A DNA stretch of 64,000 nt, taken from positions 1 to 64,000 of the forward strand of contig DIVA01000059.1 of the NCBI GenBank assembly GCA_002435705.1. Direction: 5' to 3'. The position numbers and the translations under genes were made by a program. The notes below the pieces were generated by a model. The model was given only the letters and a program-made list of their open reading frames with translations. It was not told the origin of the DNA and ran no database searches. This DNA is from Bacteriovoracaceae bacterium UBA6144 (GTDB lineage: Bacteria; Bdellovibrionota; Bacteriovoracia; Bacteriovoracales; Bacteriovoracaceae). Numbering within the stretch: position 1 is the first letter of the stretch; every line of letters begins with the position of its first letter. This document shows positions 17,641 through 27,102 of this stretch, one piece after another.

Positions 17641-18368
17641 TGAGATTTTTTGTTCTCAGTTTTCTTTTCTGTACACTGGCCCTAGCGCAGCCGAAGTTTG
17701 GTACATTAAATGCTCCCGTCATCGATCTGGCGGGGCTTCTTCATTCCAGTGACAAAGAGTTACTGGGAAGAAATATCTACGAGATCCACGCACAGGGTGG
17801 ACCTCAGGTGGGGATATATATTGCCGATGACCTCCAAGGCTATGCCGTAGAGGATTTCAGTATCCGCCTCGCTGAAGCCTGGAAGCTTGGAGGCGATAAA
17901 AAAGATAACGGACTTATTATCCTGATTGCTCCCAAGGATCGAAAGCTTCGTATCGAAGTGGGTGGTGGCATTGAAGGTGATATCACGGATCTTGAGGCCA
18001 GTCGTTGGGTCACATCCATCTTACAACCGGCCTTCCGGGATCAAGCATATGCTTTAGGTTTAAATACCGTGCTCTTTGAGGTGGCGGGTAAATTTAATAT
18101 CAAGTTAGAGGGCAAGACATTTGCTAAGCGTGTGCGCCGGCAAAAGAATGAACTCTCCCCATTGGCCACTCTGATCCTGCTCGTTATCCTGATCTTTGTC
18201 TTACCTATTATTTCTCGTGCGCGTGGTGGAGTTGTTCATTACGGAGGAGGGCGAGGAGGGTTTGGCGGAGGAAGAGGTGGGTTTGGAGGGGGCGGTTTTG
18301 GAGGCGGTGGCGGCTGGGGCGGCGGTGGCGGTGGCTTTAGTGGTGGCGGCGCCTCAGGGAGTTGGTAA
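17640..18368 (+). CDS. TPM-domain membrane protein (YgcG family), Gly-rich tail
   Basis: 242 residues: signal peptide (1-16), an extracytoplasmic TPM domain beginning FGTLNAPVIDLAGLL and containing DNGLIILIAPKDRKLRIEVG, a single transmembrane helix (about 177-193), and a C-terminal tail of GGxGGG repeats, all typical of YgcG-type proteins. TPM domains act as phosphatases or membrane-protein assembly factors elsewhere. It overlaps lemA by 1 nt (TAATG) and the next TPM gene by 1 nt. Confidence 0.9.
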   Translation: MRFFVLSFLFCTLALAQPKFGTLNAPVIDLAGLLHSSDKELLGRNIYEIHAQGGPQVGIYIADDLQGYAVEDFSIRLAEAWKLGGDKKDNGLIILIAPKDRKLRIEVGGGIEGDITDLEASRWVTSILQPAFRDQAYALGLNTVLFEVAGKFNIKLEGKTFAKRVRRQKNELSPLATLILLVILIFVLPIISRARGGVVHYGGGRGGFGGGRGGFGGGGFGGGGGWGGGGGGFSGGGASGSW

Positions 18369-18982
18369 TGAAAAATCCATTTGAATCAGAAGCAGTAAAC
18401 AAACGTATTTCAACCTTCGAAGAGAACACTGGCTTTGAATTAATTATTGCAGCAGCGAGAAGTTCCGATCCCTATCCTGGTGCGGCCTGGAGAGGGGCAC
18501 TCCTTCTCGGTTTAATCATCTCCGCATTAATTCTGCATTTTTGGAATCTTGAACCGCGCAGCCTCGAGGTATTACTCGTTGGGATCATTACAGTGAGCTT
18601 AGTCTATCTGCTGAGGCTTACGCAGCTCCACTACTTCTTTGCTCTTCCCAGCGAAATGGAGCGAGAAACTCTGCAACAGGCACAGGCAACCTTTAGTCAT
18701 TTTCAATCAGACAGCCTAGGTCATCATGCTTCAATCCTGGTCTATCTCTCTCTTCGAGAGCACAAGATTCATTTACTGACGGCAAGAGAGCTCAAGCTCA
18801 CAGACGATGTTCTTGAAAACGCCATTGTTAAGATGAGTCAAAAGTTTAAGCAAGGCTCATTTGCTGAGGGTTTAGTGGATGCCATCGAAGTGCTTGAGAG
18901 TAAAATACTTGAGAGCGTGGGAAAGAATCAAAATCCAGTGAAGCTAAATGTCGCAGATCGTGTTTATTGGAGAGAAGAGTGA
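18368..18982 (+). CDS. TPM-domain membrane protein, second copy
   Basis: A 204-residue protein with an N-terminal TPM-like segment (FEENTGFELIIAAARSSDPYPGAAWRG), two hydrophobic helices (about 45-85), and a C-terminal half (LVYLSLREHKIHLLTARELK) that continues the TPM fold as in DUF2207-neighbour proteins. The ATG at 18368 is chosen; an in-frame TTG 6 nt upstream is unnecessary. It is the third gene of the LemA operon. Confidence 0.82.
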   Translation: MKNPFESEAVNKRISTFEENTGFELIIAAARSSDPYPGAAWRGALLLGLIISALILHFWNLEPRSLEVLLVGIITVSLVYLLRLTQLHYFFALPSEMERETLQQAQATFSHFQSDSLGHHASILVYLSLREHKIHLLTARELKLTDDVLENAIVKMSQKFKQGSFAEGLVDAIEVLESKILESVGKNQNPVKLNVADRVYWREE

Positions 18983-19000
18983 GCTCTGTGGCTCACTCTT
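18975..19000. terminator. Hairpin after the LemA-TPM operon
   Basis: A 10-bp perfect stem, AAGAGTGAGC (18975-18984) with GCTCACTCTT (18991-19000), containing the stop codon of the preceding gene. No U-run follows, so it may be a weak or factor-assisted terminator between convergent genes. Confidence 0.5.
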
Positions 19001-19010
19001 CGAGTCGAGA

Positions 19011-19598
19011 TTACTTGCGAACAAGATTAACTTGGCGCACTCTCTTAGAAACCGTTCTATATACGAGTTCTTCAACACATCCAGGCTGAGGAAGACCTGA
19101 CTCACCAATCGGACATAGCTTTGAGCGACGAGTGTCTACGATACGAATATCACGGTTAACAACAGTTGTTTCGAGCTTAAAGTTATTACGAGCGAAGTTA
19201 CGACGTGTAGCTGCCCCTCTCAAGCGCCACATAGGGCTTGCGGCCGTGAGACGCGCCATCTCTTCGGCAGAGAACTCACTCACAGGAACTTGAAAAGTTA
19301 GATACTGAGAAGGCATTTCAGGATCATTGAAAACACCATCTGTATAATCAACGAAGACTTGAACGACGGGCTGGCTTTCAAGAACAACGACTTCAGTACA
19401 AACATTAGAAGCTTCACCATTTGGATTACAGCCCGGAATGTCTCTGATTTCTGTGCGAGTTGGAATGTGAAAGACTTGAGCTTGATCAAGCTTAAAGCCA
19501 CGGTGTGCAACATCCACTTCAATTGTGTTCGTGTATCTGACTTGAGCGAAGCTTGAAAAGCTTATCGCTGCGACTAAAAAACTTAGTACCATTTTCAT
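19011..19598 (-). CDS. Hypothetical secreted protein
   Basis: 195 residues with a signal peptide (MKMVLSFLVAAISFSSFAQ). The mature part has four cysteines (around IPGCNPNGEASNVC and KLCPIGESGLPQPGC) spaced in two pairs, suggesting two periplasmic disulfides. It is beta-rich. I recognise no family. It is monocistronic, with an AT-rich upstream region of about 100 bp. Confidence 0.7.
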   Translation of the reverse strand: MKMVLSFLVAAISFSSFAQVRYTNTIEVDVAHRGFKLDQAQVFHIPTRTEIRDIPGCNPNGEASNVCTEVVVLESQPVVQVFVDYTDGVFNDPEMPSQYLTFQVPVSEFSAEEMARLTAASPMWRLRGAATRRNFARNNFKLETTVVNRDIRIVDTRRSKLCPIGESGLPQPGCVEELVYRTVSKRVRQVNLVRK

Positions 19599-19696
19599 AA
19601 AGTCTCCTCTGACTTTGGGTTAATAACTTAACCCACTACCTAGCCAGCAGAAGACTTTAGGTCAAAACAAGAGCATCTTGATAGTTGAAAAAGAAT

Positions 19697-20176
19697 TCAC
19701 GTTTTAACGGCCCTTGTAATTTTTTTAATCGTAATGATCTGAATTTTTTTATTCACGTCAAATCTAAAAAAAACACCGCGGCTCTTAAAATCATAGTCAT
19801 AAAAAGATCCTGGCATTGCTCCACCAGGTATCACTGTTCTTTTAAATTCTTTCTTTCCCATTTTCTCAATCTCTTTATACAAACCAGCGGCATTCTCCTC
19901 TTCATAGAAGACTCTCGTAAAGCTGATAACTTCATGGCCATCATGAACAATGGTTGTATCAAAATTATGTCCGTACAAATTTAAAAGGAAGCTTCTTCCC
20001 ATGATCTTTTTTTTATTTTCAGGAATTCCTTCAATCAGTTTTATCACCTGAGTAAGTGGCTTTCTCAAATAATTATCCAGCATGGACTGACCGATATGCT
20101 TCTGTGCAAACGCGACAGGATTAGCATGTCCCTCGACAGACCAAATTATAAAAATAAGAGAAAAAATGAATTTCAC
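19697..20176 (-). CDS. Hypothetical secreted protein
   Basis: 159 residues from a GTG start that overlaps the acs stop (GTGA), with a signal peptide ending near EGHA. The mature part includes FDTTIVHDGHEVISFTRVFYEE and a basic C-terminus. No known family is recognised. It is probably translated from the acs transcript. Confidence 0.65.
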   Translation of the reverse strand: MKFIFSLIFIIWSVEGHANPVAFAQKHIGQSMLDNYLRKPLTQVIKLIEGIPENKKKIMGRSFLLNLYGHNFDTTIVHDGHEVISFTRVFYEEENAAGLYKEIEKMGKKEFKRTVIPGGAMPGSFYDYDFKSRGVFFRFDVNKKIQIITIKKITRAVKT

Positions 20177-22113
20177 TTTTTTAAAGCCTTATGTTCATTA
20201 ATAATACTTTCCATCACACTCGGATCTGCGAGAGTACTAATATCACCCAAGCCGTCATACTCAGCATGCGCGACTTTTCGTAGGAGTCTTCGCATGACTT
20301 TTCCTGAACGCGTTTTAGGTAAACCTTTGGTGATGTGGATCACATCAGGGGCAGCAAATCGTCCGATTGATCGCCTAACGGTCTCTTTTATATCCTCAAT
20401 CAACTCTGGAGAAGTATGGTAGTTTGAATAGAGCACCACGTAGGCATATATGCCTTGCCCTTTAATATCGTGAGGGAATCCAACAACAGCAGATTCAACA
20501 ACTGCTTCATTTTCCACAAGCGCACTTTCAATCTCAGCTGTACCCAGTCGATGTCCCGATACATTCAAGACATCATCAATGCGTCCTGTAATCCAGTAGT
20601 ATCCGTCTTCATCACGGCGGCAACCATCACCGGTGAAGTAGAGTCCTTTGTATTGCGTAAAATAAGTTTGCACAAAACGTTCGTGATCTTTATAAATTGT
20701 TCGCGCTTGACCAGGCCATGAGCGTTTCAGGCAGAGAGCACCTTCAACTCCATTACCTTTGATCTCCGCCCCGGTCTCAGCATTAACGACAACTGGCTCG
20801 ACTCCAAAGAATGGAAAAGTAGCTGATCCCGGCTTGGTGGGAGTCACACCCGGAAGTGGCGTCATCAAAATACCACCTGTCTCGGTTTGCCACCACGTAT
20901 CCATGATGTCACAATTTTTATCGCCGACAACATCATGATACCATTTCCAAATCTCGGGATTGATCGGCTCTCCCACAGAGCCTAAAATTCTTAAAGAAGA
21001 ACGATCATATTTCTTAACAATCTCATCTCCCGATTGGGCCAGTGCCCGCAATGCAGTGGGAGCACCATAAAAAATGTTAACCTTGAGGTCTTGGACTATC
21101 TGCCAGTATCGACCGGCATCGGGATAAGTGGGAATAGATTCAAAGAGCACGACGGTGGCGCCATTCGAAAGAGGTCCATAGACAATGTAGGAGTGCCCAG
21201 TCACCCAACCCACATCAGCCGCACAAAAATAAACATCTGATTCGTGATAATCAAAAACATATTGATGAGTGAAGCTCGCATAGGTGAGATAGCCCCCTGT
21301 GGTATGCATGACACCTTTGGGTTTACCGGTTGAGCCGGAGGTATAAAGAATAAAAAGTGGGTCTTCGGCATCGTGGGCAGGAGCTGGAGCCACGGGACGA
21401 AATTTTTTTATTTCTTCATTCCACAGGACGTCGACACTTCTTTTTTCCCATTCCGCGTTGGTGCGGTTCACAACAAAAACTTTTTCGACCACATTGAGAT
21501 TTTTTACAGCAGCATCAGTAATAGCTTTCAAAGGAATCTTCTTACTGCCCCGAAGACCTTCGTTGGCGGTAATGACGACTTTGCACTCAGCATCCTCTAT
21601 TCTTCCCTGAAGGGCTTCACTACTAAACCCAGCAAACACAACTGAATGAACGGCACCAATTCGTGCACAGGCCAGAACTGAATACACAAGCTCAGGAATC
21701 ATGGGAAGGTAGATACAAACTCGATCACCTTTTTTTACACCATGGGCCTCAAGCATGTTGGCCGTTCTACAAACCTCTCGATGAAGCTCAGCATAACTAA
21801 TATGCTCATACTCTCCTGGCTCATCCTTGGCCCAGATAATGGCTGTTTTTTGAGAGCGTGTCGGAAGATGCCGGTCGACGCAATTCCAAGCCGCGTTTAA
21901 TTTAGCTCCGGCAAACCATTGATGATTGACGTAGGTAAAGTCACCGCTCGAAACAATCTCAGGAGTTTTGAACCAATCAATTCTCTGTGAGATCTTGTGC
22001 CAAAAGGCCTGAGGTTTCTCCAAAGACTCTTTGTACTCTGATTGATAGTTTTCCCAATTCTTCAAAAAAGATTTTTCCTGAATTCGGGGCTTTACGGGAT
22101 AAATATCTTTCAT
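20173..22113 (-). CDS. acs: Acetyl-CoA synthetase (AMP-forming)
   Basis: Activates acetate to acetyl-CoA through acetyl-AMP. The 646 residues show YTSGSTGKPKGVMHT (AMP-binding), DTWWQTETGG, TGDGCRRDEDGYYWITGRIDD and the C-terminal PKTRSGKVMRR, whose lysine is the acetylation switch in this family. The ATG at 22113 is preferred: GAGG is 6 nt upstream, whereas the in-frame GTG two codons earlier leaves no room for it. It is divergent from a MerR/B12-domain regulator 94 bp away, which is a natural candidate for controlling it. Confidence 0.96.
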   Translation of the reverse strand: MKDIYPVKPRIQEKSFLKNWENYQSEYKESLEKPQAFWHKISQRIDWFKTPEIVSSGDFTYVNHQWFAGAKLNAAWNCVDRHLPTRSQKTAIIWAKDEPGEYEHISYAELHREVCRTANMLEAHGVKKGDRVCIYLPMIPELVYSVLACARIGAVHSVVFAGFSSEALQGRIEDAECKVVITANEGLRGSKKIPLKAITDAAVKNLNVVEKVFVVNRTNAEWEKRSVDVLWNEEIKKFRPVAPAPAHDAEDPLFILYTSGSTGKPKGVMHTTGGYLTYASFTHQYVFDYHESDVYFCAADVGWVTGHSYIVYGPLSNGATVVLFESIPTYPDAGRYWQIVQDLKVNIFYGAPTALRALAQSGDEIVKKYDRSSLRILGSVGEPINPEIWKWYHDVVGDKNCDIMDTWWQTETGGILMTPLPGVTPTKPGSATFPFFGVEPVVVNAETGAEIKGNGVEGALCLKRSWPGQARTIYKDHERFVQTYFTQYKGLYFTGDGCRRDEDGYYWITGRIDDVLNVSGHRLGTAEIESALVENEAVVESAVVGFPHDIKGQGIYAYVVLYSNYHTSPELIEDIKETVRRSIGRFAAPDVIHITKGLPKTRSGKVMRRLLRKVAHAEYDGLGDISTLADPSVMESIINEHKALKK

Positions 22114-22206
22114 ACACACCTCTTCGCTTAGACAAAATGGCTCAAACCTAGAACAAAGTTAGAAAATACTTATGCGCAGATCTGACTTTTTTGATAAAGT
22201 AACAAC

Positions 22207-23139
22207 ATGTCTCAATACAACATTCATATTGCTTCTCAACTTTCTGGCGTAGCTGCCGCCACTATTAGGGCCTGGGAAAAACGCTACAAAGCACTGGTCC
22301 CGGATCGTGCTGATAATGGCCATCGATTATACAGCGACATTGATATTGAGAAACTAACCATGCTTCAGCTTCTCACCCAATCTGGTCACACTATTTCTAA
22401 AATTGCTCGCTCAAATGTTGAAGAACTCAAAGAGCTTCTCAAAAAACAGGAGAGAATTCAACAGAGTGAACCTGTAGATTTGGATTCGGTGGATATCGAC
22501 ACCCAAAGGATGCTGACTGGAATACTGCTCGCTCTTGCAGCTTATAAACTCGATATCATCTCCTATGAGCTAGAGAAAGCGAAACGCCGGCTTGGTCCTC
22601 GTGATTTTGCCTTAAGCGTAATTGTGCCGCTCTTCAGAGAGATTGGTATTCGAGTCATGCAAAACACTCTCTCTATCGTTCAAGAACACACTCTCAGTGC
22701 GATTGTTCAGTTCCATATGGGGCAAGTTATTGCACAAAGCTACACTCTTCAGCATGGCGATAAGAGTTCAATCATTTTAGCAGCGCCCGAGGGAGAAATG
22801 CATGAGATTGGCCTCTTAGCGGCTTGTTTATTGTGCGTTCAATACCGAGTTCCCTTTCTCTTTTTAGGAAAAGACCTGCCTGCACAAGCCCTCTGTGAAG
22901 CGGCGGTTCAACTCAATCCGAAAGCCATTTTATTAGGTGTTACCAAAGGACATGAACTGAGTGAAACACTGACTCTTCAGAAATTTATCTCAGACGTAAA
23001 ATTAAATATTCCAGCTTCCACGACCATTATGATTGGTGGAAACATCAAGCCCTATGTGCGTACAGAGCTAGAGCGTTCGAATGTGGGATATCTCCCCACA
23101 CTCGAAAGCCTTGATCAATTTTTAAGAGAATTTCACTAA
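22207..23139 (+). CDS. MerR-family regulator with B12-binding-like domain (CarH/LitR-like)
   Basis: 310 residues: N-terminal MerR winged helix (5-70; ATIRAWEKRYKALVP), a four-helix-bundle region (about 95-180), and a cobalamin-binding Rossmann domain (185-300). The lower-ligand motif E-x-H-x2-G is present (E197, H199, G202), and EH of the W-x9-EH motif is kept (E160, H161). The tryptophan is replaced by Val150 and the adjacent position, the second histidine ligand in Thermus CarH, is Met151. It therefore probably binds a cobalamin but lacks the known photochemical residues, or has lost B12 sensing. It faces acs. Confidence 0.88.
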   Translation: MSQYNIHIASQLSGVAAATIRAWEKRYKALVPDRADNGHRLYSDIDIEKLTMLQLLTQSGHTISKIARSNVEELKELLKKQERIQQSEPVDLDSVDIDTQRMLTGILLALAAYKLDIISYELEKAKRRLGPRDFALSVIVPLFREIGIRVMQNTLSIVQEHTLSAIVQFHMGQVIAQSYTLQHGDKSSIILAAPEGEMHEIGLLAACLLCVQYRVPFLFLGKDLPAQALCEAAVQLNPKAILLGVTKGHELSETLTLQKFISDVKLNIPASTTIMIGGNIKPYVRTELERSNVGYLPTLESLDQFLREFH

Positions 23140-23140
23140 C

Positions 23141-23428
23141 CTATTCGCAGTAATAAGCTGTGGCGAAGACTTGTGCTTTCTGGCCGTTCGGAACTTCCTG
23201 AGTGATGTGAATGGCATTGGCCTTAATCTTACCGGCCAAATTACGGGCATGATTGCGGGCCAGATCCATGCTACCTTTGTCGTTGTCGCCTACAACTTTT
23301 CCTACCACTGAACACTCGCTTCCAGGTTTTGTATTGAATACCTCAACCTGCTTACCAGCATCAGTGAGAATACCGGGAGCAGTTGAGCATCCGACTAGGG
23401 TAAGAATACTAAAAAATAATACTTTCAA
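23141..23428 (-). CDS. DUF4156-like lipoprotein
   Basis: A 95-residue lipoprotein starting at a TTG (23428) with GGAG 6 nt upstream: leader KVLFFSILTLVGC, lipobox LVGC. The mature region (CSVVGKVVG, ARNHARNLAGKIKANAIHI and a final YYC) resembles the DUF4156/RcsF-type fold with a Cys pair. No ATG is available in frame. It is convergent with the MerR gene, leaving 1 bp. Confidence 0.75.
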   Translation of the reverse strand: MKVLFFSILTLVGCSTAPGILTDAGKQVEVFNTKPGSECSVVGKVVGDNDKGSMDLARNHARNLAGKIKANAIHITQEVPNGQKAQVFATAYYCE

Positions 23429-23487
23429 ATTAAACTCCAATGAATAGATTCAAGGTATGATAACAAAAAGTCCTGAGAGGATACAGC

Positions 23488-24225
23488 GTGAAGTTTTTAG
23501 CTCTTTTTTTGTTCATATTTTCAAGCTGCACTAAAAAAGTCGATTTTGACACCCACGGAGTGACCCCTAGCCTCAAATCAGTGCGCTGGGAGATATCTGA
23601 CATCAATGAAGGCACCTGGGCGGTTGGTAGCACCTGGAGAGATGTGGTGTCGAAGAATCTCACCGTGGTGCTAAAAATTCCTGAAATAAAAAGTTCCGAC
23701 TTAGATGAGATAGAAAAAAATTACAGCGTTGATAGTTGGCTGGTAAAAGTCATTCATAAAACGCAGCTCGGTCAGCGTCAGCACATCGCCACAATGATTG
23801 CCCCTTTTAGATCCAAACTCAAGGGAGGCTTTTCGGCCAATCAAACACGGTCCATTGCTTTTAGTCTCACTTACGCTGCCTGGGCCATGTCAGAGAGATT
23901 TCGCAAGTTTCAATGCCCCGCTTTCTCACACAGAGCACGCTTAAAAGAATTTTCCGTTGAATCCTCTGACCAACTCATGGAGTTTTCCCTCTCTAGCATT
24001 GGAAAATTTCATGAGACCTATCTCATCAATGAATTGGTTCCCCCTAAATTAATCATTGCTCAATCGATGGTGGGAGAATTTTATCTCGAGGCAGCACTCT
24101 TTAGCACTAAAAACAAAACCCTCTACAGCTCGTTTCAGCAGCTCCCAACCTACGTCCACGTCAAATCTGAAAAGCAGGTCAACGTCTCTGGATGCGAGGG
24201 TGTGCAGCAGGAATATCAGCGGTAA
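23488..24225 (+). CDS. Hypothetical lipoprotein
   Basis: 245 residues from a GTG start (GAGAGG upstream): MKFLALFLFIFSSC, lipobox FSSC. The mature part has a possible heme-less Cys (FQCPAFSHRARL) and beta-strand-rich C-terminal half. I recognise no family. The 3' end overlaps the convergent protease gene by 10 bp. Confidence 0.7.
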   Translation: MKFLALFLFIFSSCTKKVDFDTHGVTPSLKSVRWEISDINEGTWAVGSTWRDVVSKNLTVVLKIPEIKSSDLDEIEKNYSVDSWLVKVIHKTQLGQRQHIATMIAPFRSKLKGGFSANQTRSIAFSLTYAAWAMSERFRKFQCPAFSHRARLKEFSVESSDQLMEFSLSSIGKFHETYLINELVPPKLIIAQSMVGEFYLEAALFSTKNKTLYSSFQQLPTYVHVKSEKQVNVSGCEGVQQEYQR

Positions 24226-24809
24226 TTAGAAACAATCGCGTCAGTTAACACATAGGCCTTGGTGGTATCAATCAAGTATCCTTGATTGATGAGATTTTTT
24301 CCCAGGAGCATCTTTTTAGATAAATGAGATCGATCGGCAAGGTTAATTTCGATTTCATATTTTTTATTATTGATCCAGATTGAATCAATGAAGAAATATC
24401 GAGTTGAAACGCCCGAAGCCGATTTCACCTGATGAATTCGACTCACCATTTTTTCCAGTCGCATCTTTTTTCCCTGAGCATCCTCAGTATCAAATCGCAC
24501 ATACATAACTTCTTGTGACGAATTACCGTTGACCGTTTTTACAAATGTCTCAATGTTTTTTGCATGCACAGAACTGGTGCGAGCACCAGAATCAATTTTG
24601 GCGTCATAGACGAGACCTTTTTCTTCGCCTAATTGGATCACTTCAGAGTGGCCAAGGATTTTTGTTTCCATGGCATAATCAAGGGGAAGACATGATGAAG
24701 GGGCATCTTGCAGAGACCTGTATTCATCAATCTTATCTTTTAACTGACTCGCTCCAATCAGCGTAGCGCTTAAAACGATTCCAAAAACAGCTAAAAAAGA
24801 TTGATTCAT
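24216..24809 (-). CDS. Retropepsin-like (RimK-associated 'zinc protease' family) secreted protein
   Basis: 197 residues with an N-terminal signal/anchor (about 1-22). The family core is clear: YDAKIDSGARTSSVHA carries the DSGA aspartate of a retropepsin-like fold, followed by VRFDTEDAQGKKMRLEKMVSR, NLADRSHLSKKMLLGKN and GYLIDTTKAYVL. The family is often annotated as ATP-dependent zinc protease; structural work indicates an aspartic-protease fold. It is expected in the periplasm. Confidence 0.88.
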   Translation of the reverse strand: MNQSFLAVFGIVLSATLIGASQLKDKIDEYRSLQDAPSSCLPLDYAMETKILGHSEVIQLGEEKGLVYDAKIDSGARTSSVHAKNIETFVKTVNGNSSQEVMYVRFDTEDAQGKKMRLEKMVSRIHQVKSASGVSTRYFFIDSIWINNKKYEIEINLADRSHLSKKMLLGKNLINQGYLIDTTKAYVLTDAIVSNYR

Positions 24810-24955
24810 GAATCCACCCCACCCTGAGTAATCTTATCGGATAGAATGGAAAAACCTTTAAAAAAAGTGAATAATGGGGAGCCTATGTGCCTGTTTTAAA
24901 AGACATTCAATCAGATCTCCCCATCAAGGACAGTTGTGCAGGGTTGCGCTAAAAA

Positions 24956-25270
24956 CTATCTCACTTCATTGACACTAATTTTTTTTGCGACACCAAATCC
25001 AGTTGAACTCACGTCAAAAGTTTTCTCCTGAATTCTCGCAGCATTATTTCTCACAACAAACTTCGAGTAAGAGAATGTATAGCTATCACAGATGCATCGA
25101 GGACGTCGGCCATCCGAGGCATAATTATCTTTAATATTTGAGAGGGTAAAACCCTTCTTGCGCATGTGCTCGACATGCTCCTCGACTTCGACTTCATTAA
25201 CAATATCAGTAATCGATCCCTGAGCACTTAAAGCTGTAAAGATTGAAAACAACACTAGAAACTTCATCAT
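24956..25270 (-). CDS. Small hypothetical secreted protein
   Basis: 104 residues with signal peptide ending near ALSAQG. The mature part has a CICDSY cysteine pair and tandem Val/Glu residues (IVNEVEVEEHVEHM). The first of two consecutive ATG codons is taken as start. No family recognised. Confidence 0.6.
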   Translation of the reverse strand: MMKFLVLFSIFTALSAQGSITDIVNEVEVEEHVEHMRKKGFTLSNIKDNYASDGRRPRCICDSYTFSYSKFVVRNNAARIQEKTFDVSSTGFGVAKKISVNEVR

Positions 25271-25364
25271 AAAGACCTCGCCTTGGGGGTTGATTAAAGT
25301 TTTTGCAGAGTAAGGGGTGTCGGCTCTTTATTGAGCTGAATTGAAAATTCTACCACCTCAAGGC

Positions 25365-27101
25365 TTACACGGCCGTGAAATGCTCTGTCTTGGGGATCTC
25401 TAGAATCAGTGCCAGAAGTTCAAGCGACAATAAGATCTCTGCTGATTGGGCTTGGGTCGAGAAAATCTCTCTGAAAGCTTTGAAAACCTGGAGCCTTTGC
25501 AGTGGTCGAGCTTGAGAAAGAATACTCAGAGAAGACCGGACATTCTCTTGAGAGTAAGGGCCTTTCAAGCCCGGAGTCCTTCCTAATAAAGAAAAGACAG
25601 AGTGAGTGAATTGATGAGGAGCTGAGCTATTTAGAAGTGTGGCAAAAAAATAACAAACGACTTCTACATTTTGCCAAAGTGAATCTTGGGCAATGAGGAT
25701 TTTTTTGGGTTTCTGTGGCCTGAGCGTGAGACCTAAATAGTAATAAAATAGGAATTCGCGGTGAGAGATTCTTCGATCCTCTTCAATCAGCGCCTTCATT
25801 TGACCCAGCATTTCTGTGATCACAGGAGCCTCAACCCCACGAAGGCGGGCAACACTTCTTTCTAAAAGCCTGAAGCGATCTTGAGCACTGAGAGCTCCTA
25901 GGCTTTCGTAGGTCTTGAGCATCTTCATACGATCAAAGCTAGGGTTCCATCTCATGACAGCATCGATAGGACCGATACCGGGTGAGGCTTCAAACCAAAG
26001 ATAAAAGGCATAGGCGACATAGATCGGGTTAAAATCCACTTCTGCGCTGGATGAAGATTGAAACTGACTTATCGCTTCGAGTTGGTTGAAGTCTCGAGTC
26101 GCTTCTCTTTGATTGGATATCCCTTCACTACTTATTCCTATGTTTTTAATGCGCTCTAAAATCGGAGGATGAGTGGCTAAAAAGGATAGAAAGGGCTGCG
26201 GCCAATGAAGGTAAAAATGAGATATCTCTGCACTTCGAGGAGAGGCAAGTTTATTGAAATTTTCTTTCCATATTTTTCTGAGAGCACCGCCGATCCCGTC
26301 TGGATTTCTCGTGAATTGAACCGCGGAGGCATCCGCAAGACGTTCACGATCTCTAGACACGCCAGCCTTTAACAGGAAGGCAAAGAAATACCCTAGGCTA
26401 CCAATTAGAAACAAGCCCACTCCAAAAAGAGGGGCACCGTTATTTTTATTATTTCGCGATCGATTAGAGCTTCGAATAATGATCCTTCCGGCATCAGCGA
26501 TGCTGGTGAGACCATAAAGATAGCCAAGGAGATGAATATTAAGGGCCATGTCGCCGTTTAGAATATGAGAAAACTCATGAGCAACAACTCCTTGTAGTTC
26601 ATCCCGATTCAATTTTTCTAATGCTCCCTTAGAAACAGCCACGCAGGCGTTATTAATTTTAGTACCTGCGGCAAAGGCATTGATGGATAATTCATCGTCG
26701 AGCACAAACACACGTGGCAAAGTCATGCCTGAAGCAATTCCCATCTCTTCAACGATGTTTATGAGCTGTCGCTCTTTTAAATCTTTTGTATCATAGGAGA
26801 TTTCTCTTCCTCCCACCATCTTGGCCACATAAGCTCCACCCTTTTGAAGAGGCAGGCTTCTCACCCAAGAAACACCCACGATCATCAAATAGACAATGGC
26901 AAAAACTTTGAAATTATCTTTGTGAAACAAAACCTGATGGAAGAAGAGATCTTCTTCCATCCCAGCATGCGCTTGAATGAAAAGGATATAAAAGAGTGTG
27001 GTGATCGCTGCTGTTATGAAAACGATCCCATGGAATGAAGCCACTAAATACTTAGTTCTTTGACGTGCACTCTCTTGCTGAGCAAAAAAACTTTTCTTCA
27101 A
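25365..27101 (-). CDS. M48 family membrane metallopeptidase (HtpX-like)
   Basis: 578 residues. Two transmembrane helices precede the catalytic domain (about 25-45 and 75-95). VVAHEFSHILNGD holds the HExxH zinc site, with the third ligand glutamate expected near RDRERLADASAVQ. Two more hydrophobic helices lie between (about 185-245). The last 250 residues form a helical extension not found in HtpX. It follows a lemA gene in the same operon (1 bp apart); LemA-M48 pairing is common in bacteria and suggests membrane quality control. Confidence 0.88.
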   Translation of the reverse strand: MKKSFFAQQESARQRTKYLVASFHGIVFITAAITTLFYILFIQAHAGMEEDLFFHQVLFHKDNFKVFAIVYLMIVGVSWVRSLPLQKGGAYVAKMVGGREISYDTKDLKERQLINIVEEMGIASGMTLPRVFVLDDELSINAFAAGTKINNACVAVSKGALEKLNRDELQGVVAHEFSHILNGDMALNIHLLGYLYGLTSIADAGRIIIRSSNRSRNNKNNGAPLFGVGLFLIGSLGYFFAFLLKAGVSRDRERLADASAVQFTRNPDGIGGALRKIWKENFNKLASPRSAEISHFYLHWPQPFLSFLATHPPILERIKNIGISSEGISNQREATRDFNQLEAISQFQSSSSAEVDFNPIYVAYAFYLWFEASPGIGPIDAVMRWNPSFDRMKMLKTYESLGALSAQDRFRLLERSVARLRGVEAPVITEMLGQMKALIEEDRRISHREFLFYYYLGLTLRPQKPKKILIAQDSLWQNVEVVCYFFATLLNSSAPHQFTHSVFSLLGRTPGLKGPYSQENVRSSLSILSQARPLQRLQVFKAFREIFSTQAQSAEILLSLELLALILEIPKTEHFTAV

Positions 27102-27102
27102 G

